Below are positions 1 to 11,220 of a DNA stretch of 64,000 nucleotides, piece by piece. How positions within the stretch are numbered: the first letter of the stretch is position 1; every line of letters begins with the position of its first letter. Location of the stretch: positions 16,220,063-16,284,062 of the forward strand of contig OW240918.1 in NCBI GenBank assembly GCA_933207985.1. Reading direction: 5' to 3'. The notes beneath the pieces were generated by a model. It was given only the letters and a program-made list of their open reading frames with translations, searched no databases and was not told where the DNA came from. Source of the DNA: Pelobates cultripes. Its lineage: Eukaryota > Chordata > Amphibia > Anura > Pelobatidae. The translations under genes were made by a program, and so were the position numbers.

Positions 1-299
1 TAAATACTCCATTATTTTTGTATTGCATAGTATAGACTTAGTCCTTTCATTTTTTATTTGTTTTTTTATTTTTCCCTTTCCTTTTTTCCTTTTTTTTTAA
101 AGTCATTATAGTATTTTTGTCTTTTTAGATCTTATGATTTTAAATAATTATATTCTGATATGTTAGTATGAAGCATAGTTATGCATAAATAATTAAACAT
201 AGACAACAAACTCAAACAAACAAACAAACAAACAGGATTATATATTTTATATTACCCTTATTACTTTGTTAAATACCTCTTTTTCTTTTTATTCTATCT
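1..299 (-). mobile_element. LINE 3' tail region, AT-rich
   Basis: An AT-rich stretch lying 3' of the LINE ORF2 on the minus strand. No coding signal was seen. It is best explained as the 3' UTR of the LINE that fills 300-8589; the element's end may lie left of the window. Confidence 0.4.
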
Positions 300-1252
300 C
301 TCCTTTGATCTTTTCAATCCATTTTGTCCATGTTTGATCATTTTTGTTTCTTATGTTAAAATGTTCGTTTATACTTTGTTCCATTTGGCATTGATTTATG
401 ATTTGATTTTTTATTTCTATAATATTTGGTGGATTTATATCTTTCCAATATCTTGCTAGGCTTCATTTTGTAGCTAGCAGTATATGGATTACACATTTTT
501 GTTATCTTTATCTTTTTCCAGTCTATATGGAGAAGTGCCGAGGGAGGTGAAAATGGTAATCCAGCCCTCTATCCATTTAATAATTTCCAGATCTCTAATA
601 TTTTAGAGCATGACCACCATATATGTGTAGTCAGCCTTGGGGCTTTACATCTCCAACATGTTGATTGACAATTTGGAAATATTCTAGTTAGTTTTAGTGG
701 GTCATAGTACCATTTATTAATTAGTTTACATTGTACTTTTATCAGGTTAAGGCAGTGAATGGCCTTTTTTGTTTGTTTAAGCATCTGTATCCTATCCAGT
801 CTTTCCATCTTATGTTTAACTGTAATTCTTTATCCCAGGATTTTGTTGCTGGTATGGAGATTTGGTCTCCATTTAAAGAAATGAAGTGTGTTGCTTTTGT
901 TACCAACTTACGATTATTTTCATCATTTAATAATTGGATTTATTACAATAAAGTATTTAATTTGATTGGTATAAAAATGTACTCTATGTTTTATTAAGAA
1001 GTTATTTACTCTTATAAAAGATAAATATTCCTTTGAAGATAAACTTGTCTGTTCTCTAAAATGTTGAAATGATTTTATTGCGCTGTTTCCAATGACATCT
1101 CTTCTTTTTTTTTGGCAACTATCTTTCCACTGTTTTAACAAAAGATCTTCTATGTTTATCTCTAAAGTTTGTCCTGAATATTCAATTTATTATTTAATTG
1201 TTTCCACAATGGGTGAAGATCTTCGATCACTAGTGATAGTTTTACCTTAGAG

Positions 1253-1362
1253 TTAAAGGACCACTATAGGCGGGAGTGGGACCCTGAGGGTGGGGGGGAC
1301 CTAAAGACCTTATAGTGCCAGGAAAACAAGTTTGTTTTCCTGGCACTATAGTAGTCCTTTAA
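1253..1362. mobile_element. piggyBac-type MITE, family A, internally deleted copy
   Basis: TTAA at 1253-1256 and 1359-1362 flank a short element with inverted ends (AGGACCACTATAG ... CTATAGTAGTCCT). It shares the inner inverted segment (ATAGTGCCAGGAAAAC) with the longer copies at 9925, 27106, 45597 and 52139, but most of the core is missing. It sits inside the LINE ORF2. No coding capacity. Confidence 0.75.
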
Positions 1363-3680
1363 CTTGTTTTTTATTGAAATTCCAGAAAATCTTATTAATG
1401 TCTTCCACTTGCATACTAACTGTTTCTATATGGTACCATGGTTAGTACCATCATGATATTTCTGAATTTGTAAACTGGTTAGATTGTCTATTCCTTGATT
1501 TGATTAAAGGTAACACATTAGCCTAAATGATTCTTCTATGATTTATTATTTATTTATTCCCAAATAGGAAATTAATTTTTAACCCATTTGAAATCATATG
1601 CATTCTTTATTTCTCTTTTTTCTTCAGTTTCTATGTTTTTATCTATTATTAAAAATTTGACAGCTTTATTACAGTTTTCTATAGTATTTCATCAGTTCTT
1701 TTAATGATGTGGTCGGGTTTTCTAGTGTGACAATGATTTCGTCCACAAAAAATGAGATTTTGTATTCATTATTATCTATTGTGAAGTCTTTTATTTTGGA
1801 GTTGTTTCTTATATTGTTGGCTAGTGGCTCAACAGACAACAGACAATATATAGAGTAACGGGGAGAGGGGACATCCCTGCCTAGTGCCATTTGTTATCTT
1901 GAACTATTCAGAGGATATTCCCCCTCCTATCTTTCTTGCCTTAGGGTGCGTATACAGAGCCCATATTGCATCAAATATCCATCCTGTCAGTCCACATACT
2001 TTGCATATTTTTTCAGGAAGCCCCACCTGACCCTATCGAATGCTTATTCAACATCAAATGATAGAGCAAGAACTGGGACCCCTGACCTTTCAACTCTATC
2101 TAATATGTCAATCATTCTTCTGATATTGTTAGAAGGTGGTCTATTTTTTTATAAAGCTTGTCTGATCTAGATGTACCAAGTTTGTTATAACTTGTTGTAA
2201 TCTAACAGCTTTAATTGGTGCATATATCTGAATTTCTTAACGAGATTGGTCTATAATTTATTACCAGATCTGGATTTTTCTCTGGTTTTAGGATAGGGAC
2301 AATATTTGCACAGGGCATTTCCTCTTGTAGTGATTTTTGTTCCACTATCACGTTAAAGGCATTCATCATGTCTTTAATAATCCTTAAATGTCTTCTAAAA
2401 CATGTTAGGGAATTTGTCTGGTCCTGGTGTTTTGTCTTTTTTTTTGATGAGTCAATAGCCAACAATATTTCTTCCATTGTAAAAGGTACATTAATTTCAT
2501 TCAGTTGTTCACTTGTTGTAGATTTTATATTAGTTTTAGAGGGACTTTCTGATGAATTTCTTGGAAATGAGTAACTGATTTCTGATAATAGGAATTAAAT
2601 GCTCCTCCTATTTTTGGGGGAGTTAGTTGAGGACCATTTTCTGTTACAATTTTATGTATAAAATTTGCATTTTTTCTTCCCTTAACTTTATTAGTCAACA
2701 TTTTATCTGCTCTGTTTCCTCTATAATACCATTTGGTTTTCAGGTATTCTAAATTTCTAATGGTTTGTATTATTAAAATATAATTTATTCAACTTTTTAT
2801 ATATTTTTTTCAGAAAGCATAACAGTAGAATGCTCCTTGTTTTTTCTATTTATATCATTTAAGTTATGTAAAGGTCAGAGAGGGATGACAAATAAAAAAA
2901 ATTTATTTTGGGTTCCCATTTTTATTAGATATCCTCTAATTATGGATTTAAACGTCCACACCATATCATTGGAGCTGCCACTTCATTGTTATTATTAAGT
3001 ATAAAATAGTCCATAATTGTTTCTTAAATTTCTTCCACTTATTGTATATTGTTTAAAATATAATTGTTCATATGCCAATTAGTTATTTTATAGCATTCAT
3101 TTTAATTCCAGGATCACTTCGTTGTGGTCGGACCACGTTATCTCCCGGATTTCTATTTTTTAATCCTATCAGCCAGCTTTATGTTACCTAGGAAGAGATC
3201 AATCCTTGAGTACGAGTGACAGGTCTTAGAAAAGCAGGTACAGTCCTTCTCACCTGGGTTCTATACTCTCCATATGTCTAATAAACTAGATTTTCTTATT
3301 ACGTTTAAGAAATGTTTTGACTCATTTGTATTTCTATTTAATTTTTTGTTTTAACTCTAGATATCCTATCCATTTCTGAGTCTTATACTTTATTAAAATT
3401 GCCCCTATTATTACCCTTCCCTGTTTGATCTTATCTATTTTAATCATAATGTTTCTTATAAACTTAATGTTATTATTGTTTGGGGCGTAGATGTTCACAA
3501 TTGTATATGTCTGATTTTGAATTTTACGTGTGACTATTAGATATCTTGCTTGTAAGTTGATTTCTTAATATATTAGTTGTAATTCAAGATATTTTGTTAT
3601 AAGAATAGCTACATCTCTCTTTTTTGTCTGCTAATGAGGCACAGAGTTTTGTTGAAAATCTATCATTTTATGTATGAACC

Positions 3681-4236
3681 TTAAAGGAACACTATAGTCA
3701 CCTAAATTACTTTAGCTAAATAAAGCTGTTTTAGTGTATAGATCATTCCCCTGCAATTTCACTGCTCAATTCACTGTCATTTAGGAGTTAAATCACTTTA
3801 TTTCTGTTTATGCAGCCCTAGCCACACCTCCCCTGGCTATGATTGACAGAGCCTGCATGAAAAAAAAAAACTGGTTTCACTTTCAAACAGATGTAATTTA
3901 CCTTAAATAATTGTATCTCAATCTCTAAATTGAACTTTAATCACATACAGGAGGCTCTTGCAGGGTGTAGCAAGCTATTAACATTGCAGGGGATAAGAAA
4001 ATCTTAATTAAACAGAACTTGCAATTAAGAAAGCCTAAATAGAGCTCTCTTTACAGGAAGTGTTTATGGAAGACTGTGCAAGTCACATGCAGGGAGGTGT
4101 GACTAGGGTTCATAAACAAAGGGATTTAACTCCTAAATGGCAGAGGATTGAGCAGTGAGGCTGCAGGGGCATGTTCTATATACCAAAACTGCTTCATTAA
4201 GTTAAAGTTGTTCAGGTGACTATAGTGTCCCTTTAA
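3681..4236. mobile_element. piggyBac-type MITE, family B
   Basis: Flanked by TTAA (3681-3684 and 4233-4236), with inverted ends AGGAACACTATAGTCACC and its complement. The 550-bp core has no ORF. It splits the LINE endonuclease domain, which resumes on each side. A related copy is at 56401-57005. The assignment to the piggyBac group rests on the TTAA target duplication and short TIRs. Confidence 0.75.
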
Positions 4237-4319
4237 TATGTCTGGTTTTAACCAATCGGTTTCCTGTAAGAGGGTTACTTGTATACGTTTTTTTTTTTTT
4301 TTTTAATTCAAAAAGACAA

Positions 4320-5386
4320 TGTAACGGACCGTTTTGCACACAAGGGGTAAAAACCGTTTAGGCGATCGGCCCCCTTTCCAGAGATCCAGGCACAGCTACT
4401 GCAGAACACCAAAACTCACGAACTGGATACAAAATAGCACTCCAACTCCCCAACTGGAACCTCCCAAATAGCTGCTAGCAGACGAACAGGAAAAGCAGAC
4501 GAACAGCTTACACTCCTGGCAATCAGTCTCTAACAGCATACAGTGAATCCCCCCAAGAACGAGACAAGGCTCCGTGTTGAGGGTCAAGCAGTGGTCTGAG
4601 GTGCTGGCACACCCAGCCTGGTTTTTATTACAGTCTTGCAAATACAGGACCGCCCACAGGGAGGTATAAAACAACCAATCACATCACAGTTACATCCCAC
4701 ATATTCTCTCCCCTTATCCTGAGAGGAAACTCAATTACACATACAGTTAAAACATACTTTCTACCCAACTTTCATAACTCTAAAACCATACATCACATTC
4801 ACATAAAATTACATATTTGGAATCAATCCATTCAGGGGAGCAACATATTAAAAATGGCACAAATCAGACAAGGGGTTCAAAAGTTAGTAAAAAGTCCTTT
4901 GTGACTAAATGAAGCATGGCTTTCTGGCCCAAACCAGTTTCAGAGTCTTCTATCCTGGAGAGTAATTCAATTATCTCCCAGGACAGACACAAGACTCCAT
5001 TAAGCACATGGTTGCAAAAAGACACAAAACACTTTAAAATACATAAAGTCACATTTATTACATAAAACACAGACATGTAACATATCCCCAGATAGCTCAG
5101 GTCCGAGCGCACATTATTAAGCGAATGGCGCTCAGACCACACGAATACAGTTTAATCGCCATGGAGCCAAAGTCTTTACAGTCAGTTTCATACGAATGGG
5201 CTCCATGGGATTCCTATCTGGGGTATAACACATTCAAACAAATCTACTGAACCCCAGGCAGAAAAGCACGAATACAGCTTTTCTGCAGGCAAAAATAAAG
5301 TCTTTTAAAAAGGGGCCATAGTCCAAAGGCAGCAGGCGAGCAACCAGGCTTCTCCAATGCAATGTGGCGAGATTGGTCTCGTCACA
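4320..5386 (-). repeat. LTR (3' LTR in element sense)
   Basis: 1067-bp copy of the LTR, preceded in element sense by a polypurine tract. It is nearly identical to 7464-8527. Small differences include single-base indels near 4367 and 4502. Short reading frames inside it recur in the other LTR and are not genes. Confidence 0.88.
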
Positions 5387-5401
5387 TCTCTCCCCTTTTC
5401 C
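5387..5401 (-). promoter_or_regulatory. Polypurine tract of the LTR element
   Basis: On the minus strand the bases just before the 3' LTR read GGAAAAGGGGAGAGA, directly abutting TGTGACG. This is the expected priming site for plus-strand DNA synthesis and fixes the element's orientation. Confidence 0.65.
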
Positions 5402-5640
5402 AAACAGACTAACAGGGTATCTGACCTCCTGCCGGTCAGTGCCCTTGTTAGTCCAGCAGCCCACCCACAAAACATAATCAACAGCACAGCCCACCCACAA
5501 TAAATGGTTACTACACCTGGGTAAAGGAGAAGCTTGTCCATGTCCAGGTGCCTCACCACGGCTGTGCTGGGTACGGGTACGCTGACTGGGTGGGTTGCTG
5601 CGTGGGCAGAGACCAGCGGCACTCTGCCCTGTTGCCAGCG

Positions 5641-7374
5641 CTACTGGGAGGGTAGCCTGGTGAAGCCTGGTTGTTGGAGGGGGAGACCGACTGTCTCCCC
5701 TTTAACTACACCGCTCTGCTGCTGGAGACCGACTGTCTCCCCTTTAGACACACAGCTCTGCTGCTGGAGGCCGACTGTCTCCCCTTTGGTTACCCATCTC
5801 TGCTGCTGGAGGGGGAGACCGACTGTCTCCCCTTTGGCTAAACAGCCCTGTCGCTGGGGGGCAGAACCGACCGTCCCTACCCCCTGTGCTGGCAGTGTAG
5901 AGACTACGGTCCCATCTGCACAGTTGTGGGGCTTACTGTCTCCCCCTGGTACATTAAGCTGCCGCTGGGGAGAGGGGGTAACAAGCTCCTCTCCCATACA
6001 TACTTCCAGCCGCGGGGGAGGGAGACCGACTGTCTCTGCTCCCAATACAGAGTCCTGCTGCTGGGGAAAGGAGACTGGGCTCTCTATTCCCGGTAGGACA
6101 CTCTGCCGCTGGGGAATGGAGACGGGGCTCCCAATTCCCAATAATCTGTGCTGCCGCTGGGGAATGGAGACTGGGCTCCCAATTCCCAAAACATCATACT
6201 GCCGCTGGGGAATGGAGACTGGGCTCCCAATTCCCAAAAAATCACGCTGCCGCTGGGGAGGGAGGACACTGCTCTCCTCTCCCTGGACTTCACACTGCCT
6301 TCCCGGCATATCACTTGGCTGCTGGGGGGCAGGAACAACTACCTCTGCCCCCTGTAACTCAGCCTGCCGCTGGGGAGGGAGGACGCTGTTCTCCTCTCCC
6401 TGCACTTTACACTGCCTTCCCGGCATATCACTCTGCTGCTGGGGGGCAGGAACAACTACCTCTGCCCCCTGTAACTCAGCCTGCCGCTGGGGAGGGAGGA
6501 CGCTGCTCTCCTCTCCCTGGACTTCACACTGCCTTCCCGGCATATCACTCTGCTGCTGGGGGGCAGGAACAACTACCTCTGCCCCCTGTAACTCAGCCTG
6601 CCGCTGGGGAGGGAGGATACTGCTCTCCTCTCCCTGCACTTTACACTGCCGCTGGGGAATGGAGACTGGGCTCCCAATTCCCTGCAGGACCGGTGGAGAG
6701 ACCTCGGTCCCATCTCTACCGGCCACCTGGGGTTCTTCCCAGTAAAACTGTACCATCTCGTCCCCTCTGAATGGGTCTGGCTCTGGCTCTGTCACCTTGC
6801 TGTCCTGCTGAATCTTCTCAATGGAGTGGAAGAGATCTCGGTAGTCCTGCTCCAGTTCCCACTCCAGGGTTGCTAGGTGAGCCAGGTCTTGCTCAATGTC
6901 GTGAGTGTCGTCCCAGTCATACCTGCTCTCCCTCCACTCCAAGAGATCACTGAACCGGGCTTGTGTAGGGCTCCCAAATTCAGGCTCTGAAAAAGCCTCC
7001 CATAACAAACCAGGACCATCAAACTCCTCTCCCTCTGGCTTGTCATGCTCGGCTGTCCAGGGCAGGTACTGTGCCCCATACCACCAAAGCGCCTGGTATG
7101 CATCTTCCAGCCAAATCTCCTGCCATACCTGGTGCTCCAATTCCTTCACCCATTCATCTAGGGGCTGCTCTCCCAGGAAGGGCATCCGCAGGGCCACTTG
7201 CTTCTGCAACCGCTGCTCTTCACTGGGGAGACTCTCACCCCGCTGGTACTGTACATTATCCAGGGCCTGGTACCAGATGCCTTTCCTTAATGCATCCCGG
7301 CCATCCAGGTCCTCCTCCTCGTATGACACTGCTGGTTCCATGCTGTTGCTGTCAGGGTCGCTGTACTCAGACAT
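5641..7374 (-). CDS. Single ORF of the LTR element: acidic gag-like protein with tandem repeats (577 aa)
   Basis: An open frame of 577 codons starts with ATG at 7374, about 90 bp after the 5' LTR. Residues 1 to about 230 are acidic and rich in Trp, Glu and Gln. From about residue 230 the protein is built of short repeats: GIGSPVSIPQRQ units, three copies of a longer unit of about 39 residues carrying VLPPQRQAELQGAEVVVPAP, and C-terminal KGETVGL...QQ units. I see no CCHC zinc knuckle, protease DTG, RT YxDD or integrase motif. It occupies the gag position of the element, but its identity as a capsid protein is inferred. The intact frame with near-identical LTRs suggests recent activity or selection. 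The antisense 403-codon frame (5534-6745) is a shadow of the repeats. Confidence 0.7.
   Translation of the reverse strand: MSEYSDPDSNSMEPAVSYEEEDLDGRDALRKGIWYQALDNVQYQRGESLPSEEQRLQKQVALRMPFLGEQPLDEWVKELEHQVWQEIWLEDAYQALWWYGAQYLPWTAEHDKPEGEEFDGPGLLWEAFSEPEFGSPTQARFSDLLEWRESRYDWDDTHDIEQDLAHLATLEWELEQDYRDLFHSIEKIQQDSKVTEPEPDPFRGDEMVQFYWEEPQVAGRDGTEVSPPVLQGIGSPVSIPQRQCKVQGEESSILPPQRQAELQGAEVVVPAPQQQSDMPGRQCEVQGEESSVLPPQRQAELQGAEVVVPAPQQQSDMPGRQCKVQGEENSVLPPQRQAELQGAEVVVPAPQQPSDMPGRQCEVQGEESSVLPPQRQRDFLGIGSPVSIPQRQYDVLGIGSPVSIPQRQHRLLGIGSPVSIPQRQSVLPGIESPVSFPQQQDSVLGAETVGLPPPRLEVCMGEELVTPSPQRQLNVPGGDSKPHNCADGTVVSTLPAQGVGTVGSAPQRQGCLAKGETVGLPLQQQRWVTKGETVGLQQQSCVSKGETVGLQQQSGVVKGETVGLPLQQPGFTRLPSQ
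6240..6655 (-). repeat. About 117-bp tandem repeat inside the LTR-element ORF
   Basis: Three near-identical copies of a unit of about 117 bp (39 codons) lie in tandem, flanked by shorter related units of about 54 bp. The length is a multiple of three, so copy-number change keeps the reading frame open. Confidence 0.75.
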
Positions 7375-7440
7375 GCGTTGCCCTCAAATTGTAAATCCAA
7401 GGAATGGTGTCGCCTGTAGCTGTCCTGTAGTCTGTAGGAA

Positions 7441-7463
7441 CGATCCCGCCGCTTGCCACCAAT
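7441..7463 (-). promoter_or_regulatory. Putative primer-binding site of the LTR element
   Basis: Directly inside the 5' LTR (minus strand), after ATT, is TGGTGGCAAGCGGCGGGATC. The leading TGG is what a site complementary to a tRNA 3' CCA end requires. The tRNA was not identified. Confidence 0.5.
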
Positions 7464-8527
7464 TGTAACGGACCGTTTTGCACACAAGGGGTAAAAACCG
7501 TTTAGGCGATCGCCCCCTTTCCAGAGATCCAGGCACAGCTACTGCAGAACACCAAAACTCACGAACTGGATACAAAATAGCACTCCAACTCCCGAACTGG
7601 AACCTCCCAAATAGCTGCTAGCAGACGAACAGGAAAAGCAGACAACAGCTTACACTCCTGGCAATCAGTCTCTAACAGCATACAGTGAATCCCCCCAAGA
7701 ACGAGACAAGGCTCCGTGTTGAGGGTCAAGCAGTGGTCTGAGGTGCTGGCACACCCAGCCTGGTTTTTATTACAGTCTTGCAAATACAGGACCGCCCACA
7801 GGGAGGTATAAAACAACCAATCACATCACAGTTACATCCCACATATTCCCTCCCCTTATCCTGAGAGGAAACTCAATTACATACAGTTAAAACATACTTT
7901 CTACCCAACTTTCATAACTCTAAAACCATACATCACATTCACATAAAATTACATATTTGGAATCAATCCATTCAGGGGAGCAACATATTAAAAAATGGCA
8001 CAAATCAGACAAGGGGTTCAAAAGTTAGTAAAAAGTCCTTTGTGACTAAATGAAGCATGGCTTTCTGGCCCAAACCAGTTTCAGAGACTTCTATCCTGGA
8101 GAGTAATTCAATTATCTCCCAGGACAGACACAAGACTCCATTAAGCACATGGTTGCAAAGAGACACAAAACACTTTAAAATACATAAAGTCACATTTATT
8201 ACATAAAACACAGACATGTAACATATCCCCAGATAGCTCAGGTCCGAGCGCACATTATTAAGTGAATGGCGCTCAGACCACACGAATACAGTTTAATCGC
8301 CATGGAGCCAAAGTCTTTACAGTCAGTTTCATACAAATGGGCTCCATGGGATTCCTATCTGGGGTATAACACATTCAAACAAATCTACTGAACCCCAGGC
8401 AGAAAAGCACGAATACAGCTTTTCTGCAGGCAAAAATAAAGTCTTTTAAAAGGGGGCCATAGTCCAAAGGCAGCAGGCGAGCAACCAGGCTTCTCCAATG
8501 CAATGTGGCGAGATTGGTCTTGTCACA
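7464..8527 (-). repeat. LTR (5' LTR in element sense)
   Basis: 1064-bp copy of the LTR, followed by the TSD copy GACAA at 8528-8532. Nearly identical to 4320-5386. Confidence 0.88.
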
Positions 8528-8589
8528 GACAAGATCTCTTGCAAGGTATGTTTTAGACCTTGAACATTCAAGGATATGATTTTAACCAT

Positions 8590-9924
8590 TTATTATATAT
8601 ATGTAGATATTTTTCTTCCTCCCTTTTTATTCCCCTTTCCCCCAAATCTATTTAAAAAAAAAAAAAAAATCTTTCAAGAATCTTTTTGGGAGTTTCTTTT
8701 AGAAGAGGTATTTTACTTTTATACTTGTGTATGATGCTTACAGAAAAAAAAATACATACATCACATTTATCCACATATAACAATCTACCATTAGTAGTGA
8801 ATACTCTCTCTAATACCCAAATAGGTTGGGGGATCAAGCCCCAGTTTAAAGTTGTTGTAGCCACTGGGGTTTTTAAATCTTCATACATCTATTATGAAGA
8901 CTAAAACTGCTGAGTTATCTACCGTGTGGTTGGAGGTTAAGCTTGAGTAGGATACAAATTTTCCTTATTTTATTATTTCATCTCAACTCTATTTTCTTGC
9001 CTCTGTCTCCACTTTCTGTGAATAAGATAGGCTTAGAGGGAGAGGAGAGAGATTGGGGAAAAGAGGAGAGCATAGAACAATTAAAAAAAGTCAAATTACA
9101 TATATTTGTGTATATAAAAACATACCATAACTAATGCCATTTTTATCAACCTTTAAATCATATTTTAGTGTTTCCTATTTTTATTTTTTCCCCTTTCCTT
9201 CTGATTTCTATATCATTGTGGGATATATTTCCTATCTTTTCTTTACTTCCCTTAGTCTGCATTTATATTTGACCTTCTCTCCTTTACCCACTCCAGTGAT
9301 CAGTGATTATTTAAAAATGATCTATTTCTTAACTGGTTTTACGAAGCAAAAAAAAAAAGTGCCGTTATCTACTCAAGAGTGTGTGATAATAATATTCCAT
9401 ATTAATTAAAAATGATTGATCACTATTGAGCAGATTAAACTCTTGTAGATAGTCACACACAGGCAGTATCACTAGATGCAGGCCTGTATGCCACAGCTAT
9501 TATTAAAACCACAAAACACAGCACCAGAATGACTCATGCATACCCTCACCAGATACATATTAGTACAGGCTAGCTTATAGATAAGAGATAAAGAAACCGC
9601 ACAGACTTGGCATGGCATTGTTGGTGGGTCCTGAACAGCCTGGCCAGCTGCCGGTCCCATCCAACGCATTTGTACGGTCTTTGCTGGGCTGCACTGATAA
9701 GGAGACTTGATGGAAAAGTACCGACTATCTATCCCATTGGTAAAAAATGTATAAAAGACGAGAAAACTTGGCACTCGCTTGGAGTACTACACACCTGTAA
9801 TATGGGCGCATATTGCTGGCTCTGCTGATTCCCAGATTCCCAGAAAGAGAGGGTCTCTTCAAGCCTCACTGCCAGAAGTTCTCTCAGTCGAGTGCAGCAA
9901 GCTTCTCTAATGGTGATGTATAAC
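8590..9924. other. Unassigned region upstream of the LINE ORF2
   Basis: About 1.3 kb lying 5' of the LINE ORF2 in LINE sense. It could be the LINE spacer/ORF1/5' UTR region, but I found no ORF1 motif. Open frames of 60-100 codons on both strands (for example 9472-9774 minus, 9607-9828 plus) match nothing I know. No splice-linked coding pattern was seen. Confidence 0.35.
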
Positions 9925-10387
9925 TTAAAGGACCACTATAGTGCCAGGAAAATATACTCCTTTTCCTGGCACTATAGTGCACTGAGGGTGCCCCCACCCT
10001 CAGAGTCCCCCTCCCGCCGGGCTCTAGGGTGAGGAAGGGGTTAAACTTACCTCTTTTTCCAGAGCTCTCTTCCTCCTCTCCGCCTCCTCTCCTCCTCTTC
10101 GGCTGAATGCGCATGTGCGGCAGGAGCCGCGCGCGCATTCAGCCAGTCCATAGGAAAGCATTCACAATGCTTTCCTATGGACGCTGGCGTCTTCTCACGG
10201 GAAGCCCTCTAGCGGCTGTAAATGAGACAGCCACTAGAGGCTGGATTAACCCATTTATAAACATAGCAGTTTCTCTGAAACTGCTATGTTTATAGAAAAA
10301 ATGGTTAATCCTAGCTGGTTAATCCTAGCTGCACCCAGACCACTTCATTAAGCTGAAGTGGTCTGGGTGCCTATAGTGGTCCTTTAA
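9925..10387. mobile_element. piggyBac-type MITE, family A (long copy)
   Basis: TTAA at both ends (9925-9928, 10384-10387) with inverted ends AGGACCACTATAG / CTATAGTGGTCCT. Inside are nested inverted segments: ATAGTGCCAGGAAAA near each side of the left part, an ATGCGCATGTGCGGCAGGAGC GC-rich core, and a hairpin reading CCACTTCATTAAGCTGAAGTGG. Open frames across it are by-products of the repeat. Confidence 0.82.
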
Positions 10388-11220
10388 GCTGATATCTAGG
10401 TAATTAAGCTGTTTCCTTAAGCTGAATGATTACTTATTAATTAAGTCTCTGTTAATCAATAAAGTTTGTATTAAAGTTTGAAGTACTTGGTGTCAGTGTC
10501 TTTCCCTTTCTCAAATACTCAATTCACTCATCCCGAATAGGGTTATGGTGCCCCCCAAATCTTTAAAAACCTTAGGGTAGTTGATTATTGCTTTTTTGAT
10601 ATTGGCGCTTCATGAATTTAATAATTAGGCACAACAGAGTGTGATATTGTCTATATCTATATTATCTTTGTGCTTTCATTTCCTTTTTTACATTCCTAAT
10701 TTTTACATTCTTATAGTCAGATATATTGCAGAGTTTTTGTGTTTCCTTGCTTCTAAACTGGCTTTACATATCACGTTTAAAAAAACAAACCTAAAAAAAA
10801 CAAAAACCTAATACCAGCATACTCACTCCAGCATGCTCACTCCGGCTCTCGTCTAATCCACACTCAGGGACGGAACTACCATGGTATCAGGGGTCGTAGC
10901 TGTGACTGGGCCCGTAACTCCAGGGGGCTCTACCGAGCACTGCAGACCCATGCAACCACGGTGCCTGAAGGGGCCCATCAGGTGGCCCATGCTGTCAGGG
11001 CCACCCGATGGCAATGAATTTCCAGGGGGCCCGGTCGGCGATGTGGCGCTTTAACAGCCACTCCTCCCAGCTTACACAGAGTGCCGCGCGGGAGGAAGGA
11101 GAGGAGGGAGTCAGAGTGGGAACTCTGACTCCCATCAGCCTGAGCCACCACTGGACCCCAGAGAAGTCACCCTCCTGCATCTAAAAGTTTGGAAACAGGA
11201 GGGTGACTAAAACATTTTTT
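10388..11220. other. Unassigned, probable old repeats
   Basis: No gene was seen. The GC-rich part from about 10860 to 11170 (containing GGCCACCCGATGGCAATGAA) contrasts with its AT-rich surroundings and looks like a dispersed repeat fragment, but I cannot name the family. Confidence 0.3.

Larger units (their letters stand above)
4315..8532 (-). mobile_element. Non-autonomous LTR retroelement (complete, with TSD)
   Basis: Two direct repeats of about 1.06 kb (4320-5386 and 7464-8527) bound a 2.08-kb interior. On the minus strand the LTRs start TGTGAC and end GTTACA. A 5-bp target duplication GACAA flanks the element (4315-4319, 8528-8532). The minus orientation follows from a purine tract next to the downstream LTR (5387-5401) and a primer-binding-like TGGTGGCAAGCGG next to the upstream LTR (7463 downwards). 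The interior holds one long ORF (5641-7374) and no protease, reverse transcriptase or integrase, so it must move with help from another element. The two LTRs differ at only about a dozen positions by eye, so the insertion is fairly recent. It lies inside the older LINE. Confidence 0.88.
300..8589 (-). pseudogene. L1/Tx1-like LINE ORF2 (endonuclease-reverse transcriptase), decayed and interrupted
   Basis: Read on the minus strand, the ORF2 start is at 8589 (ATG followed by IISLNVQGLKHTLQEIL, the usual start of an L1 AP-endonuclease). The endonuclease continues after the LTR element as LQETHW near 4240-4290. Further motifs are YSRIDLFLG near 3190-3215 and SDHNEV near 3130. Reverse-transcriptase pieces follow: a KPxKNP..NYRPISL block near 2220-2290, a degraded GxxQGCPLSP box near 1860-1880, and FVDE in place of the catalytic FADD near 1745. 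The C-terminal CWRC...HxWWSC zinc-knuckle-like motif lies near 610-650. Stops and frameshifts make it non-functional. Without the nested insertions the ORF would be about 3.4-3.6 kb, close to a full L1 ORF2. The catalytic aspartate change and frame breaks show an old copy. Family assignment is from motifs, not from a search. Confidence 0.8.

Noticed and set aside
5534..6745. 403-codon plus-strand frame
   Set aside because: Antisense shadow of the repeat-built ORF of the LTR element; element orientation is fixed by PBS and polypurine tract.
9884..10138. Arg-rich frames in family A MITEs (also at 27026-27331, 52280-52693)
   Set aside because: They recur only inside the MITE copies, on either strand, and do not extend past the TTAA borders.
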